Shown here in pieces: positions 33,696 through 43,262 of a DNA stretch of 64,000 nucleotides. Source of the DNA: Capillidium heterosporum (Eukaryota > Entomophthoromycota > Entomophthoromycetes > Entomophthorales > Capillidiaceae); NCBI GenBank assembly GCA_016630905.1, contig WBMQ01000011.1:372001-436000 (forward strand), in the 5' to 3' direction. Below the pieces are notes generated by a model, which worked only from the letters and a program-made list of their open reading frames with translations, ran no database searches and was not told the origin of the DNA. Every line of letters begins with the position of its first letter. Position 1 is the stretch's first letter. The position numbers and the translations under genes are program-made.

Positions 33696-36346
33696 TTATT
33701 TCTTACTCTTTTCCCTATAGTAAACTCTACCTATCAGTTTTACTTCCTCCAATTGGAACTTTAGAACCTCACTATCCCTATCTAAATTTTCCAATATAGT
33801 ATTACTATCTGACGCGGTAAAGTTAGAGTCGACGCTTAAAGTAATGTGTAGGTGGTTCTGTGAGGTAGGTAGTCGTAGATTGGTACCATCCATACCTACT
33901 ATACTTTTGACAGTTAAAATTACATGCTGCCGCTTGACAATCAAATTATCGATTACGATCTCCACTCCTAACCCTAACAATTGGCTGTTCTTATTCAAAT
34001 CAAAGTAAGACTTTAGGATGGATAAATCGGGGTCGTTGATATTGCTGTAGTGTGCTAATGTGATATGGAAGTTCCCAGGGATAAACTTTGAGTTGAAAAG
34101 ATGTTTAAAGAACTTCTTCAATTTGGTATTAAGATCCAATTTCTCCACCTGGTCATTTATCTTCATCAGGATATCGGAGACAATGAATATACCAACGTAG
34201 CCGACTTTGTTGATATCTACCTCCTTAGTCGAATTCTTACTACTGGTAACGACGCTCGAATCAGTATCCTTAACTAACTGGTCAATGTCAAAGTCCTGAC
34301 TCTTGATGTTGAGGTCGAATTTGCGGTTGATGGTATTGATCACCTGTAGAACTAAATCCTGAGTCGAACTGTAGACGTTCAAAGGGATGATTAAGTCAAC
34401 ATTCTCCTCATTGTTGTCGTTATCGTCGATCGTTATAGGCTGGAACTGCTCCAAAAACCTTCCAACGATGCGCTCCAAGTTCATAGTACCGTTGGGGTTC
34501 AAAGTCTGGTGATTGGAACCTCTATCAAGTATACGCCTGTAGATCAATTCCAGCACACTAAAGCTCAAATTTAGATCTTTGAGAGCATTACCACTATTGC
34601 CGATATTACTGTCCTTATCTTCGGTAAAATGTAGAGCAACAAACTTGACATCATTCCTAGTTTTGTTGATGGCGTTGATAAGATCCTTGCGTGATAGAAC
34701 TTGGTGGTAGTTTCGATCAGCTAAGATGATATCGAAGCTGTCCAAGTTCTCCAAGATGGCGTTCAAGTACTTGGTCTTGTTGCCGTTGAAATCGTCATTC
34801 TGGAGGTGGCAACAGCTAGGTAGGATCCTGTTCAAAGTGGTGCACAACCGAGTTTTACCGCAACCAACTGCCGCAACCGGTAAAAACACTAACTTGAATT
34901 TGCTACCATCATCGGCCTCCTTGTCAATGCTAATTTGATCTATCAATAGCTTACAGCTGGTCTCTTTAAAGAATAGTTGACGAACCTTGATAATGTTAAT
35001 ATTGTGATGGTAGTTTGTAAACAGGCCAGGGTCCTTTTTAACTTTGTTTCGAACCCAGTTGTAATATTGCCTGCTCAATTCGAATTGGAATTTGGTGGCC
35101 TTGTTGCTGTGCTTACTTAACACGTGTTTCGTAACCTCTCGGAACTCTCGGAAAAGAAGGTAGGGCTGTAGAAATTTGATCTTAAACATGAAGGTACGGT
35201 TGGTGTTGAAACTACGGACTACTAACCCTTCCAACACAGCTTTGTCGATACTTTCGCTGTATTCTATAACTTGGTCGTAACTAGCAAACACTTTATAGTT
35301 GTTGAGATGTAGGTTGAAGTATCGGGCAACTTTGTTGACGATAGAGCTGGGCCAAGTAATCAGATCCATGGTATTAAAGTTAATGCCATGCAAATATAGT
35401 CCAGACTCCTCAATGGTGTATGGTAGAATATGCTCTTCGAAAGTATCATCACATAGCTGTTAAGTTAAAAATCCATTTGAGTACGATAGCTAATAGTATA
35501 ATAAAAAGTACCTCGGTGACCAAAGTAACATTGAAATGTGTTAAAAATAACTTTAGATCCTGGAGTAAGTTGAAGTCGTTTAGATGCTTGAATAACCACC
35601 GTTTACCAGCTTCGTTGTGCTTTAGCTTTTGATCAACGGTATCCCAACTACAAGGCATGTCTAAAAAAATAGCAATAGTAAATGTTTTAGCAAAATAAAT
35701 CCATTATAGTGTAGTTACCTAGATTTAGATCTTTAAGTTCCTTCTGAAACCTATCCAGCTTATTATCGAAGCCTATCAAGCTATGCTTTGAAGCCAACAA
35801 AAATAATTCATAGTCGCTATCGAAGGAAATAAAAAAGATACACCCGTTTTGCTTAAAAGTTACTTCTAAAGGCTCCTTTAATTCGCTTTTCAGATAATCA
35901 ACTTTAGTAACTGGCACTTCGTCTAAGTTGAAGAACTTGTCGTAACCTCGAACCACCACTTTACTCTGAACTTCCTCATCCTCCTTGTCGATTTCCTTCA
36001 AAAATAAACCTCTAGCCAATATGTTGTCTTTGCTGTGGTTGGAAAGTTTGGCTTTGTTGTAAAAGTAGCTTTCCGAAAACTTTACCGAGTAGTAGCGACC
36101 TTTAGTACTGTCGATGTTGGGGATGTTTTGCTGGGTTTTCTTACTTTGGTTGTACTTTTTATTGAGCCTGCTTTCAACTTCCAATAGACTGTGTAGCTTT
36201 TCGATCTTTGAACTTTCATTGCTTTCGTTGATGGTGATGTTGTTATCCTTCAATAAACTTTCGATTTCCGATATAAATTCATGGATACCCTTCTTGGTCA
36301 ATGTCAAATTTAAATTCTTCAAATCGGTGGTTAAACTATCCATCAT
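33696..36346 (-). CDS. TRL1: Fungal tRNA ligase (ligase-kinase-cyclic phosphodiesterase)
   Basis: Three exons: 35719-36346, 35512-35660, 33696-35456; 845 aa, close to yeast Trl1 (827). It joins tRNA halves after intron removal and HAC1-type mRNA exons. N-terminal adenylyltransferase: nucleotidyl lysine K165 in TFKQNGCIFF. Middle kinase: P-loop around VGCGKTRLC with K460, and LQNDDF. C-terminal 2H phosphodiesterase: two HIT motifs at H723 (FHITLAHYS) and H796 (LHITLSVD). All three activities therefore look intact. Introns of 58 and 55 nt end in TTTTTAG and TTAACAG. The gene is AT-rich with long Asn/Asp/Lys stretches. Shares an upstream region with the PPR-like gene. Confidence 0.95.
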
Positions 36347-37293
36347 TATTTACTATATACTTCTTTTCTTTATTAGTTGGTTTGAGGGTAAAACAGTCGC
36401 CTTATATACTATATTCTATTAGAATCTAAACTTTTTAAGAGGTGTTGGACTGGAATACGCCCGCTTTTGTCTTGATGTTCGAGAGTTGCTCTAATATTTT
36501 GGTCCAAAGTTCAATTCACTTTAAATTTATAGCACTCAAAGTTACGTAAAAGTATAAACTTTTACTCAATTAAACTGCTGAAATCACTAATAATTAACAA
36601 ATCCACGCTATTTATGGAGGTATAAAAGAATAGGAAGTCTATCGCAGTATATGCGGATATTAAATGTATATTTTAGTAATAGTGAGTAAGTTTGAATACA
36701 TACTATAAAGTAAACCATATATTCAATTGTATTGTACCGCTTACAAAGTTTATTCCATTGAATATATAATTGAGTACTGTAATTTACTATACCTTTTAGA
36801 TTGATAAAGTAAGTTCTAATATAGACAAAATATTTACAACTTCAATTATAAAGCTTCAACTCCCATAAATAGTTCTATACAGGTGTTATTAAATACATAT
36901 AGCAAAGAATTTCATGTTCTAACTGAGCTATACAGATGTATAGTAACAGAATAGCTATATACCATCTAAATCTTTAAAAATCTAAAAATCTTTTAAAAAA
37001 CATACCAAGTTTCCAACAGATATAGGATTGATCTATTATAGCTCAAACTATGTTTTCTAGCCTATACAGTTTTTGACTGCCTTTACTACGATCCTTTTGA
37101 TCATGTATTTGAAACACATTGTGCTCAACTCAATCTTAAAATGTACCAAATAAACTCTAAATGAGATCTGATTCTATATAGCAAACTGTGCCTTTAACTT
37201 TCCAAACAATCAATTTTCAAAAGCTTGTCTAATCCAGATTCAAGCAAAATCAAGATAAAGATTTTATGGAAAACAGCTTTTCAAGAAGTTTAG
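36347..37293. other. Divergent intergenic region
   Basis: Promoter region for TRL1 (-) and the PPR-like gene (+). Low-complexity AT-rich DNA, nothing else recognised. Confidence 0.5.
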
Positions 37294-38973
37294 ATGAAAT
37301 TCAAGAGGCGAGCCCTAAGTTTGCTGCCCAGCCTCAACCTAAGAAGTATACCAACTCCACATATCGATGTTCAAAAGAGGCACTACAGTCAACCAAGTAT
37401 TTCCAAAAGCAACAGTATCAACTTGAATAAGGATTCAAAAAGTTTATTCTATCAAAATTTAAGTCTATTTAGGAGGAGTATCGACCTTCAACAAACGCCA
37501 ATTGCCTACACCATATTTCTAAAGTTGCTAAACTTCAACTCAAATTTAATCGAAAGTAAAGATCTAACTTTGTTGTTAGAAAATTTCAATAGGGCGCTAG
37601 TGGCTAAAAATACGTCGTTGACCAAACCCAAATGGATTAAACCCGACTTGAGAGTGATACCGAGCCGGCATATAACTTCTTTTAAATTGATTATAGATAG
37701 GCTGATAGAACTGGGATATCGATTTACCGAGGTACAATGGGATTTGATATTCAACTGCCTGAGGAAGGATCTACAAAGTGAGTATCTAGTGCATCTATTC
37801 TTCAATATCTGTTCCCAAAGCTACCCCAGCATAAAATTTCAACACGCCAAAGAGCCAAAACTTCTGAATAGCCCAACTTTCCAAAATGTAAGGGTAACTT
37901 TAAGTATGTTCAATTCGATGTTGGCGGTGAAAGCTAAAACAACAGTTTCCTTTGTAGAGTTCAATTTTCTGACACAGATTCTAAATTTGAGCAAAGAGTT
38001 CAACTTGAAGCTGGATGGAAGATCGTACTCCAACATAGTATTAGCCAACCACTATTTGACACCCAATACCGACAACTTTTACAACTTTCTGTTGAGTCTA
38101 ATACCAGAGATTGCATCGAATTTAGTAAGGTATGAGGTGGGTTCGGAGCCGCCATATCTTGTAGTATACAACCGAATGATTATTTGCCTCTTACAACGTA
38201 GTAGACCCGACCTAGGTTTAAGTATTTACAACAAGCTGGTAAATATACCCTTCTACAAGCCTAATCAACAGACCCTAAATATACATTTCGAACTCAAGCT
38301 GAACAACGTTACCAACTTATCGTACCGAGAGCTAAAAACTCATCTAGATAGTATAGCCACTCAGTTTCGATACTACAAGCTAGCTCCCAATATGACGACT
38401 TTAAACTTAGCGGTAAGGGCCAGTCTAAAGAACTTTGATCTCAAGACGACTTTAAAAGTGATAGCCTTCTTCAAGTTAAAGTTTCAACTTTTGCCCGACC
38501 ACCTAACTTATTACTACATCATGAATCTGCTACAATTTGAGAATAGGGTGTTATTATCGGAAAAGGTGATCGATAACTATATGCAGTTCACTTTGAGTCA
38601 AGGGACAAAGTTACGAGTCGAGCCTTTTGTACCTCTGTTTCAACTTTATTTCAAGCTCAACAACTTTATAAATTTTGAAAGGTTAAGATACCAGTTGTTG
38701 GCTAAAGAAGTTCGACTGCCCCCTAAGGTCTGGTACCAGTATTTCGATATTTATATGCTGCATGGGTTTGTTTTCAATCACGCCAAAGTGTTGGATGAAA
38801 TTGTGTTGTCAGTTGATCATCTCAATTATTTAGACTATACGGTTTTAGCAAAGTGTAAAAAGTTGTTTTTAGCCAATGATTTAAAGGTTGATAAGTTGGT
38901 AAGCTTAGTGAGGAAGCTGGAGGTGGATTCAAGAAGGCGAGAAAAATTAATAGACATGTTATTTGAAAACTAA
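37294..38973 (+). CDS. Mitochondrial PPR-like protein
   Basis: Single exon, 559 aa. The N-terminus (MKFKRRALSLLPSLNLRSIP) is basic, Leu/Ser-rich and free of acids, a good mitochondrial presequence. The body is a chain of helical repeats with PPR-like spacing, for instance VVYNRMIICLLQRSRPDLGLSI then YNKLVNIPFYKPNQQTLNIH, and NMTTLNLAVRASLKNFDLKT then LLPDHLTYYYIMNLL. Such proteins bind organelle RNA and help process, stabilise or translate it. I cannot name the orthologue; a Pet309- or Rmd9-like translation factor, or a Cbp/Aep-type factor, would fit. Coding DNA is AT-rich and intronless. Confidence 0.7.
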   Translation: MKFKRRALSLLPSLNLRSIPTPHIDVQKRHYSQPSISKSNSINLNKDSKSLFYQNLSLFRRSIDLQQTPIAYTIFLKLLNFNSNLIESKDLTLLLENFNRALVAKNTSLTKPKWIKPDLRVIPSRHITSFKLIIDRLIELGYRFTEVQWDLIFNCLRKDLQSEYLVHLFFNICSQSYPSIKFQHAKEPKLLNSPTFQNVRVTLSMFNSMLAVKAKTTVSFVEFNFLTQILNLSKEFNLKLDGRSYSNIVLANHYLTPNTDNFYNFLLSLIPEIASNLVRYEVGSEPPYLVVYNRMIICLLQRSRPDLGLSIYNKLVNIPFYKPNQQTLNIHFELKLNNVTNLSYRELKTHLDSIATQFRYYKLAPNMTTLNLAVRASLKNFDLKTTLKVIAFFKLKFQLLPDHLTYYYIMNLLQFENRVLLSEKVIDNYMQFTLSQGTKLRVEPFVPLFQLYFKLNNFINFERLRYQLLAKEVRLPPKVWYQYFDIYMLHGFVFNHAKVLDEIVLSVDHLNYLDYTVLAKCKKLFLANDLKVDKLVSLVRKLEVDSRRREKLIDMLFEN

Positions 38974-39118
38974 CAGTTGTAATTAAAAGTTTAATAAAGT
39001 TGACTGCTTTTAAGGTAAAGGGCCTATCTTTTAACATTCTGCGTTTTTACAATTGTTGAAAGTGCATATAAATACGCTCACTTGCTATTTTTTATGCCTT
39101 TCGTTTCATCCTTCAAAG

Positions 39119-40937
39119 ATGTCCGAGTTTAGGTACTTTGAGCATTGCTTACTAAAGATAGTTAGTTACATTTACGTTAGTATATTTATAACTTCATTAT
39201 TTTCAAGTTCATCAGACTTTGGTAAGATCCTATAGTAAGAATTTAGGTAGCTAACTGCTGTAAGCATAGAGGAAGAGGAGGATAAAGAAAGAATACGGAG
39301 ATTAAAGTAAGCACAACTATACTGCCTACCTACTTACTCTATATATCTAATTTTCAGTGCAATCGAAGGCTTTATGATACATTTCCAATCCAAATTAGAA
39401 GCTATTGATGATCAAGATGCAAATAGCCTGTAGTATCATCGACTTATAAAGTGGTAACCAAATCAATTTTTAGACAATCCGATTTGAGTCACATCCACCG
39501 TTGCAAAGCTATCGGTGAGGCAACTATATAACCAACTTAGTATTAACATACGATGAAGCTGCTGCATTAAAGGTTTTAAGCCTGAGTTACGAAGCCATAA
39601 AGTACGATTACAAGTTAACAAAAAGGTAAAGCCATGTCCATTCCAATTATTCAAGATAGCTAGAGAAATCTATTACAAGGACCGTCTTTTCTTTAATTCA
39701 GTCGCTTATGTAAATAAGGTGGCTTTTGAGCTTAGCGACAACATTTACAAGTTTCAAGGTTTTGGGATATCTACACAAAAACTATGGATTTACATCGAAT
39801 CAGTTGAATATAGTAAATATATTCCCAATATCTTTTAGTTAATTTGATATAAAAACTGTAGTGTGCATCAGCTAAAGGGCTATACGCAGGTGCATTGACT
39901 ATCTACATGAAGGATAGGAGTGATACTATGTATCCCAAATATCAGGTGTGTTTATTATATATTATATAAGCTAATGTTTTTAGTCAAAGTTAGTACCTGG
40001 TTTAGATCAAATATTTGGTAGGTTTATTGGCTAATAATAAAACTAAATAACTGTAGATGTACACTGTGAAAGTCAGTTTGTATTGGTTGTTGAGAAAGAT
40101 GCAAACCTAAGGTGGTATGTTTTCAAAGCTTATTAACTTTTCATACTATAGTGCATTTACGAGTATTTGATAACCAGTGGTATCTTTAACTGTTTCCCAA
40201 AAGCTACTTTAATTACGGTAAACTATATCAATGAAGCTGCTGGTAATTTTGAAATAGGGAAAGGGTTATCCAGTAAATTAGACTTATACATTAATGCTTG
40301 CTAAACTTATACTAACTTCTAAAAGGACTATTCAACCAAGAACCTACTGCACAAGATCAGTGAAAAGTACAACTTGGACAAGCGAGATGTAAAGATTCCA
40401 CTATACTGCATAACCGATTGGGATCCTTATGGTAGCTTATAGCTAGCAAATCCCATCCAAAAACTAATCACCCTTTACTTTTCATTAAGGCATAGATATT
40501 TACTGTAACTACAAATACGAATCCAAAGTATTTTGACTCTCTTATCCAACGTAGCTAACCAAAGTAAAGCACAATTCAATAGCTACAGAGGAGATCGAGT
40601 GGATCGGATTACATCAGCAAGCGAACTTAACTACCTTATTCTCACAAGAGTATCAAAGGTATAATATGGTGCTGACTTCAAACGACATAAAGAAATGTTA
40701 CCAGGTGTTAAAACTATACAAGTATAACACTACTGTAAAGTAATATCTTATAAAACTAATATTAAAACTTACTAACTAAAATTCAACTAAAGGAGAGAGA
40801 TATCCAAGATGATGTTCTATCAAATCAAAAATGAACTTGAGCTCTTTACCTTAAACTTGCTAAATAACAACAAAACTATAAACTTCAGTTTAATCAAGTA
40901 CTTGTATAGCAAGTTATTGACTGTATACTACAAATAA
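39119..40937 (+). CDS. SPO11: SPO11 meiotic double-strand-break transesterase, about 15 exons
   Basis: No long frame exists here, yet conserved Spo11/Top6A blocks appear in order. Exons: 39119-39221, 39270-39306, 39358-39429, 39474 to about 39499-39514, 39541-39625, 39664-39812, 39872-39945, 39984-40017, 40057-40111, 40152-40217, 40258-40272, 40326-40431, 40490-40527, 40570-40739, 40793-40937; about 390-396 aa, the usual size. Key parts: LKVLSLSYEA, then TKREIYYKDRLF with the catalytic tyrosine of the 5Y-CAP domain, TKGLYAGALTIYMK, the Toprim acidic motifs VVEKDANLR and DWDPYG, LITGKGYPD, and IEWIGLHQQA. The exon 4 donor is ambiguous, and exons 9 and 10 do not join in frame under any GT-AG choice I tried, so one base may be wrong there. 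Exon 11 is 15 nt. Spo11 starts meiotic recombination, implying a sexual cycle. Confidence 0.88.
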
Positions 40938-40959
40938 AATACCTGCTTTATTCTATATA

Positions 40960-41423
40960 TTAATCTTTCTTTATCTCTCCCTTTTCTTTTTCAGGTTGGT
41001 TAGGTAATGATAATATGATAGTCCCCAAAGTTATCAAAGTCAACCCTGCAAACCACTGTGCACTTAGCTTCTCTTTGAACAAAAAGTAGCTTAGTATCGC
41101 CTATTTACAATAAAAAATTAAAGGCATAAGTATTTCTTGAAAAAATTAAAAGGTACCGTAAACGCCATATTACCCAACAAATTGACCACCGAAACCAATA
41201 TGGTAAGTTTAGTTATACTCAAAGCCTTGGTAAAAGTCTTCCACATCAATAAATTTAATCCAACATTTAGCAGGATGTATACTACTTTCAATACATAGTG
41301 GTAAGTTGGCGACAAGTTGGTTGTAAAAGTTAAGGTGTCGTTGATAGTTAGCTTAGATAGTATGGTTGTTAAGCTGGCTAGTAGACCGGTCTGTAAACTT
41401 AGTAGAAAGGTTGGTACATCCAT
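40960..41423 (-). CDS. TMEM42/EamA-like small membrane protein
   Basis: Two exons: 41157-41423 and 40960-41100, 56-nt intron in phase 0; 135 aa. Four hydrophobic helices: LLSLQTGLLASLTTILSKL, YVLKVVYILLNVGLNLLMW, a helix around ITKLTILVSVVNLLGNMAFT continuing across the splice, and FAGLTLITLGTIILSL. The motif NMAFT-AILSYFLFKEKLSAQW is the hallmark of the small drug/metabolite-transporter-like family that includes TMEM42. Transport substrate is unknown. The C-terminus is charged (EKEKGEIKKD). Its stop is only 22 bases from the SPO11 stop on the other strand, so the transcripts must overlap. Confidence 0.85.
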
Positions 41424-41721
41424 ATTTTGTTGAAGGTGGTGTTGATGTATTCAACTTTTATGGCAATTGAGGCTAGTGTTCAATAGATGGGTTTACATTG
41501 CAATTTATTGAGAATGACGTTTTGAGCTTTTGGTTGGAAGTTTGACTAATTTGAAATTAGTCCGTTAAGCTTAGACATGAAATTCCGTGAGTGGTCATTT
41601 CATAAACTCCAGTTTTCAAAAGAAAAAGGCCAAATTCAGCCCTGTTCAATTCACTCAAATACAATCCAACCTTCAAAGACTTTGTTTACCTTTATTTTAG
41701 TAAAAACCTTAAACGATCAAC
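41424..41721. other. Intergenic
   Basis: Divergent promoter region between the TMEM42-like gene and the small secreted protein gene. A frame at 41577-41810 overlaps the latter and is the weaker choice. Confidence 0.4.
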
Positions 41722-41991
41722 ATGAGATTAATTCAAATCATCTTACTACCAACCTTGGCCCTATCTTTACACTTCAACTTGAAACGATTTTTGGACTCCA
41801 GCTTGGTTAAAAATTTACGTGGTATCCATGAAGAAACCAACACCAAAGCCAAATCTCAAGTACAGGATGTTGAACCTAGCTTCTTAAAGTCTCATAAAGC
41901 TGCTGGAAATCAAGACATTAAAGAGGTACGTGCCTTGGGGATCTTGGACCATATTACCGACTACGTCAAGCGTAATGGAGTAGAAGTTTAA
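41722..41991 (+). CDS. Small secreted protein, unknown
   Basis: 89 aa, no introns. MRLIQIILLPTLALSLHF is a signal peptide. The mature part is charged and helical with no Cys (LKRFLDSSLVKNLRGIHEE, then KEVRALGILDHITDYVKRNG). No family recognised. Chosen over the overlapping 77-codon frame at 41577-41810 because of the signal peptide and the A-rich start context. Confidence 0.5.
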   Translation: MRLIQIILLPTLALSLHFNLKRFLDSSLVKNLRGIHEETNTKAKSQVQDVEPSFLKSHKAAGNQDIKEVRALGILDHITDYVKRNGVEV

Positions 41992-42541
41992 ACTTTGGAA
42001 CTCTTATTTTAACATTATTCTTATTCTACTATAACTTATAGCAATAAACAACGTATATTTATATTTAAATCGTATAGTTTCGAATAAACGAATGTTTACA
42101 CCTATTTTTAGTATTCAATAGATTGTACATATAGCTATAGTGATCACATAGTATATGCAATGTACATATAGTAATTTTAGCAACAGTCCATCGAACCTAT
42201 GTATTCAAAAGACTACAATTTGCACTTTTATCATTCTCACCGAAAGAGCGATGGGGCTTTAACTACAAACCTTTTGTAAATACATGTATTCCATCATTTA
42301 TCATCTTTTTAAAGGAAAAGGGCCCTTTGATCTGACTAGTATATCTTTCAAACTACAGTTATCAACTAATTTTGATGAAGGGTGCATTTCTCTTTCGATT
42401 TCTATAAGCTTGTCATAATCAAAAACCAACCAATAGTTTATCAAGCTCCAAGATTTTATTGGTAGAGTTTAATCTACCAATCTATAGAAGCTCAAGGTTG
42501 GGAGTTTAGATAAGCTTCACAACTTAACAAGAGACTAAAAT
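41992..42541. other. Intergenic
   Basis: AT-rich; nothing recognised. Confidence 0.45.
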
Positions 42542-42760
42542 ATGGATCCCAGTTCAACAACTCCAATGCCGCTTCAACATCAATCTTTAGATTCTCAACC
42601 TATCCCAAATTCAAACCCCAGCCCACAAACCTCACTCATAAGTAAGCTTTTCAGCTTCAGCTTCCACCAATTGTTTACACCATTCCTCCAAGGATTTACT
42701 TGGGCTCTAGCTTATACACTGGCTTTAAACATTTCGAGGAAAGTTGGTCTATCGCGATAA
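42542..42760 (+). CDS. Small single-pass membrane protein, MIM1-like at best
   Basis: 72 aa. The first 30 residues are Ser/Pro/Gln-rich; the C-terminal half has one hydrophobic helix (HQLFTPFLQGFTWALAYTLA) followed by a short basic tail (NISRKVGLSR). Length, topology and the LFTPFLQG...A pattern recall fungal Mim1 of the mitochondrial outer-membrane insertase, in which a LLPFLNG-type helix oligomerises. The likeness is weak and TOM small subunits are alternatives. Confidence 0.45.
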   Translation: MDPSSTTPMPLQHQSLDSQPIPNSNPSPQTSLISKLFSFSFHQLFTPFLQGFTWALAYTLALNISRKVGLSR

Positions 42761-43262
42761 TTTTTTAGAAAGAAGGCTTTTTATTAAGGTAGATAAGATA
42801 TACTTTTGATATATAAGAGAAAGGCATGGTATTAAAGTTCTAGATTTCAATTCGTTGCAAATTTTATTAATAGTTATAGTTTGGTGGTTTTTCAAGTGAT
42901 AGAGTCAAAATTAGAATGGTAAGATTGCAAAGAGATTTTATTTTTTGAAAGGCAAAAAGGCTATCTGAATTGACTTTGAACCACCAGTATGTTTTTATAT
43001 CAGCTTCTTTATCGTTCCTAAATTTAGTATTAAAGGCTTCATTTACCACAATCTTTTCTACTTTTATTTTAAAAGTCGATCCAGTTATCAAGTAAAGTTG
43101 ACTTTTATTTGGATTTTTGTTCAAGGATCAACTTACTGATAAAACCCAAAGTATTTGTTTCTATATCCATTAAATATGCCAACGTTTAAATATATAAATA
43201 AAATCCACGGTACACTTTCAACACGTTATAAAAAGAAATTAATTAGTTTTATTACCAACCAC
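42761..43262. other. Intergenic, tail to tail
   Basis: Spacer before the end of the P5 ATPase gene. The 85-codon minus frame at 42867-43124 has no support. Confidence 0.4.

Noticed and set aside
39541-39600. Alternative SPO11 exon using the acceptor at 39600
   Set aside because: It yields an open frame too, but loses the conserved LKVLSLSYEA...TKREIYY block, so the reading from 39541 is preferred.
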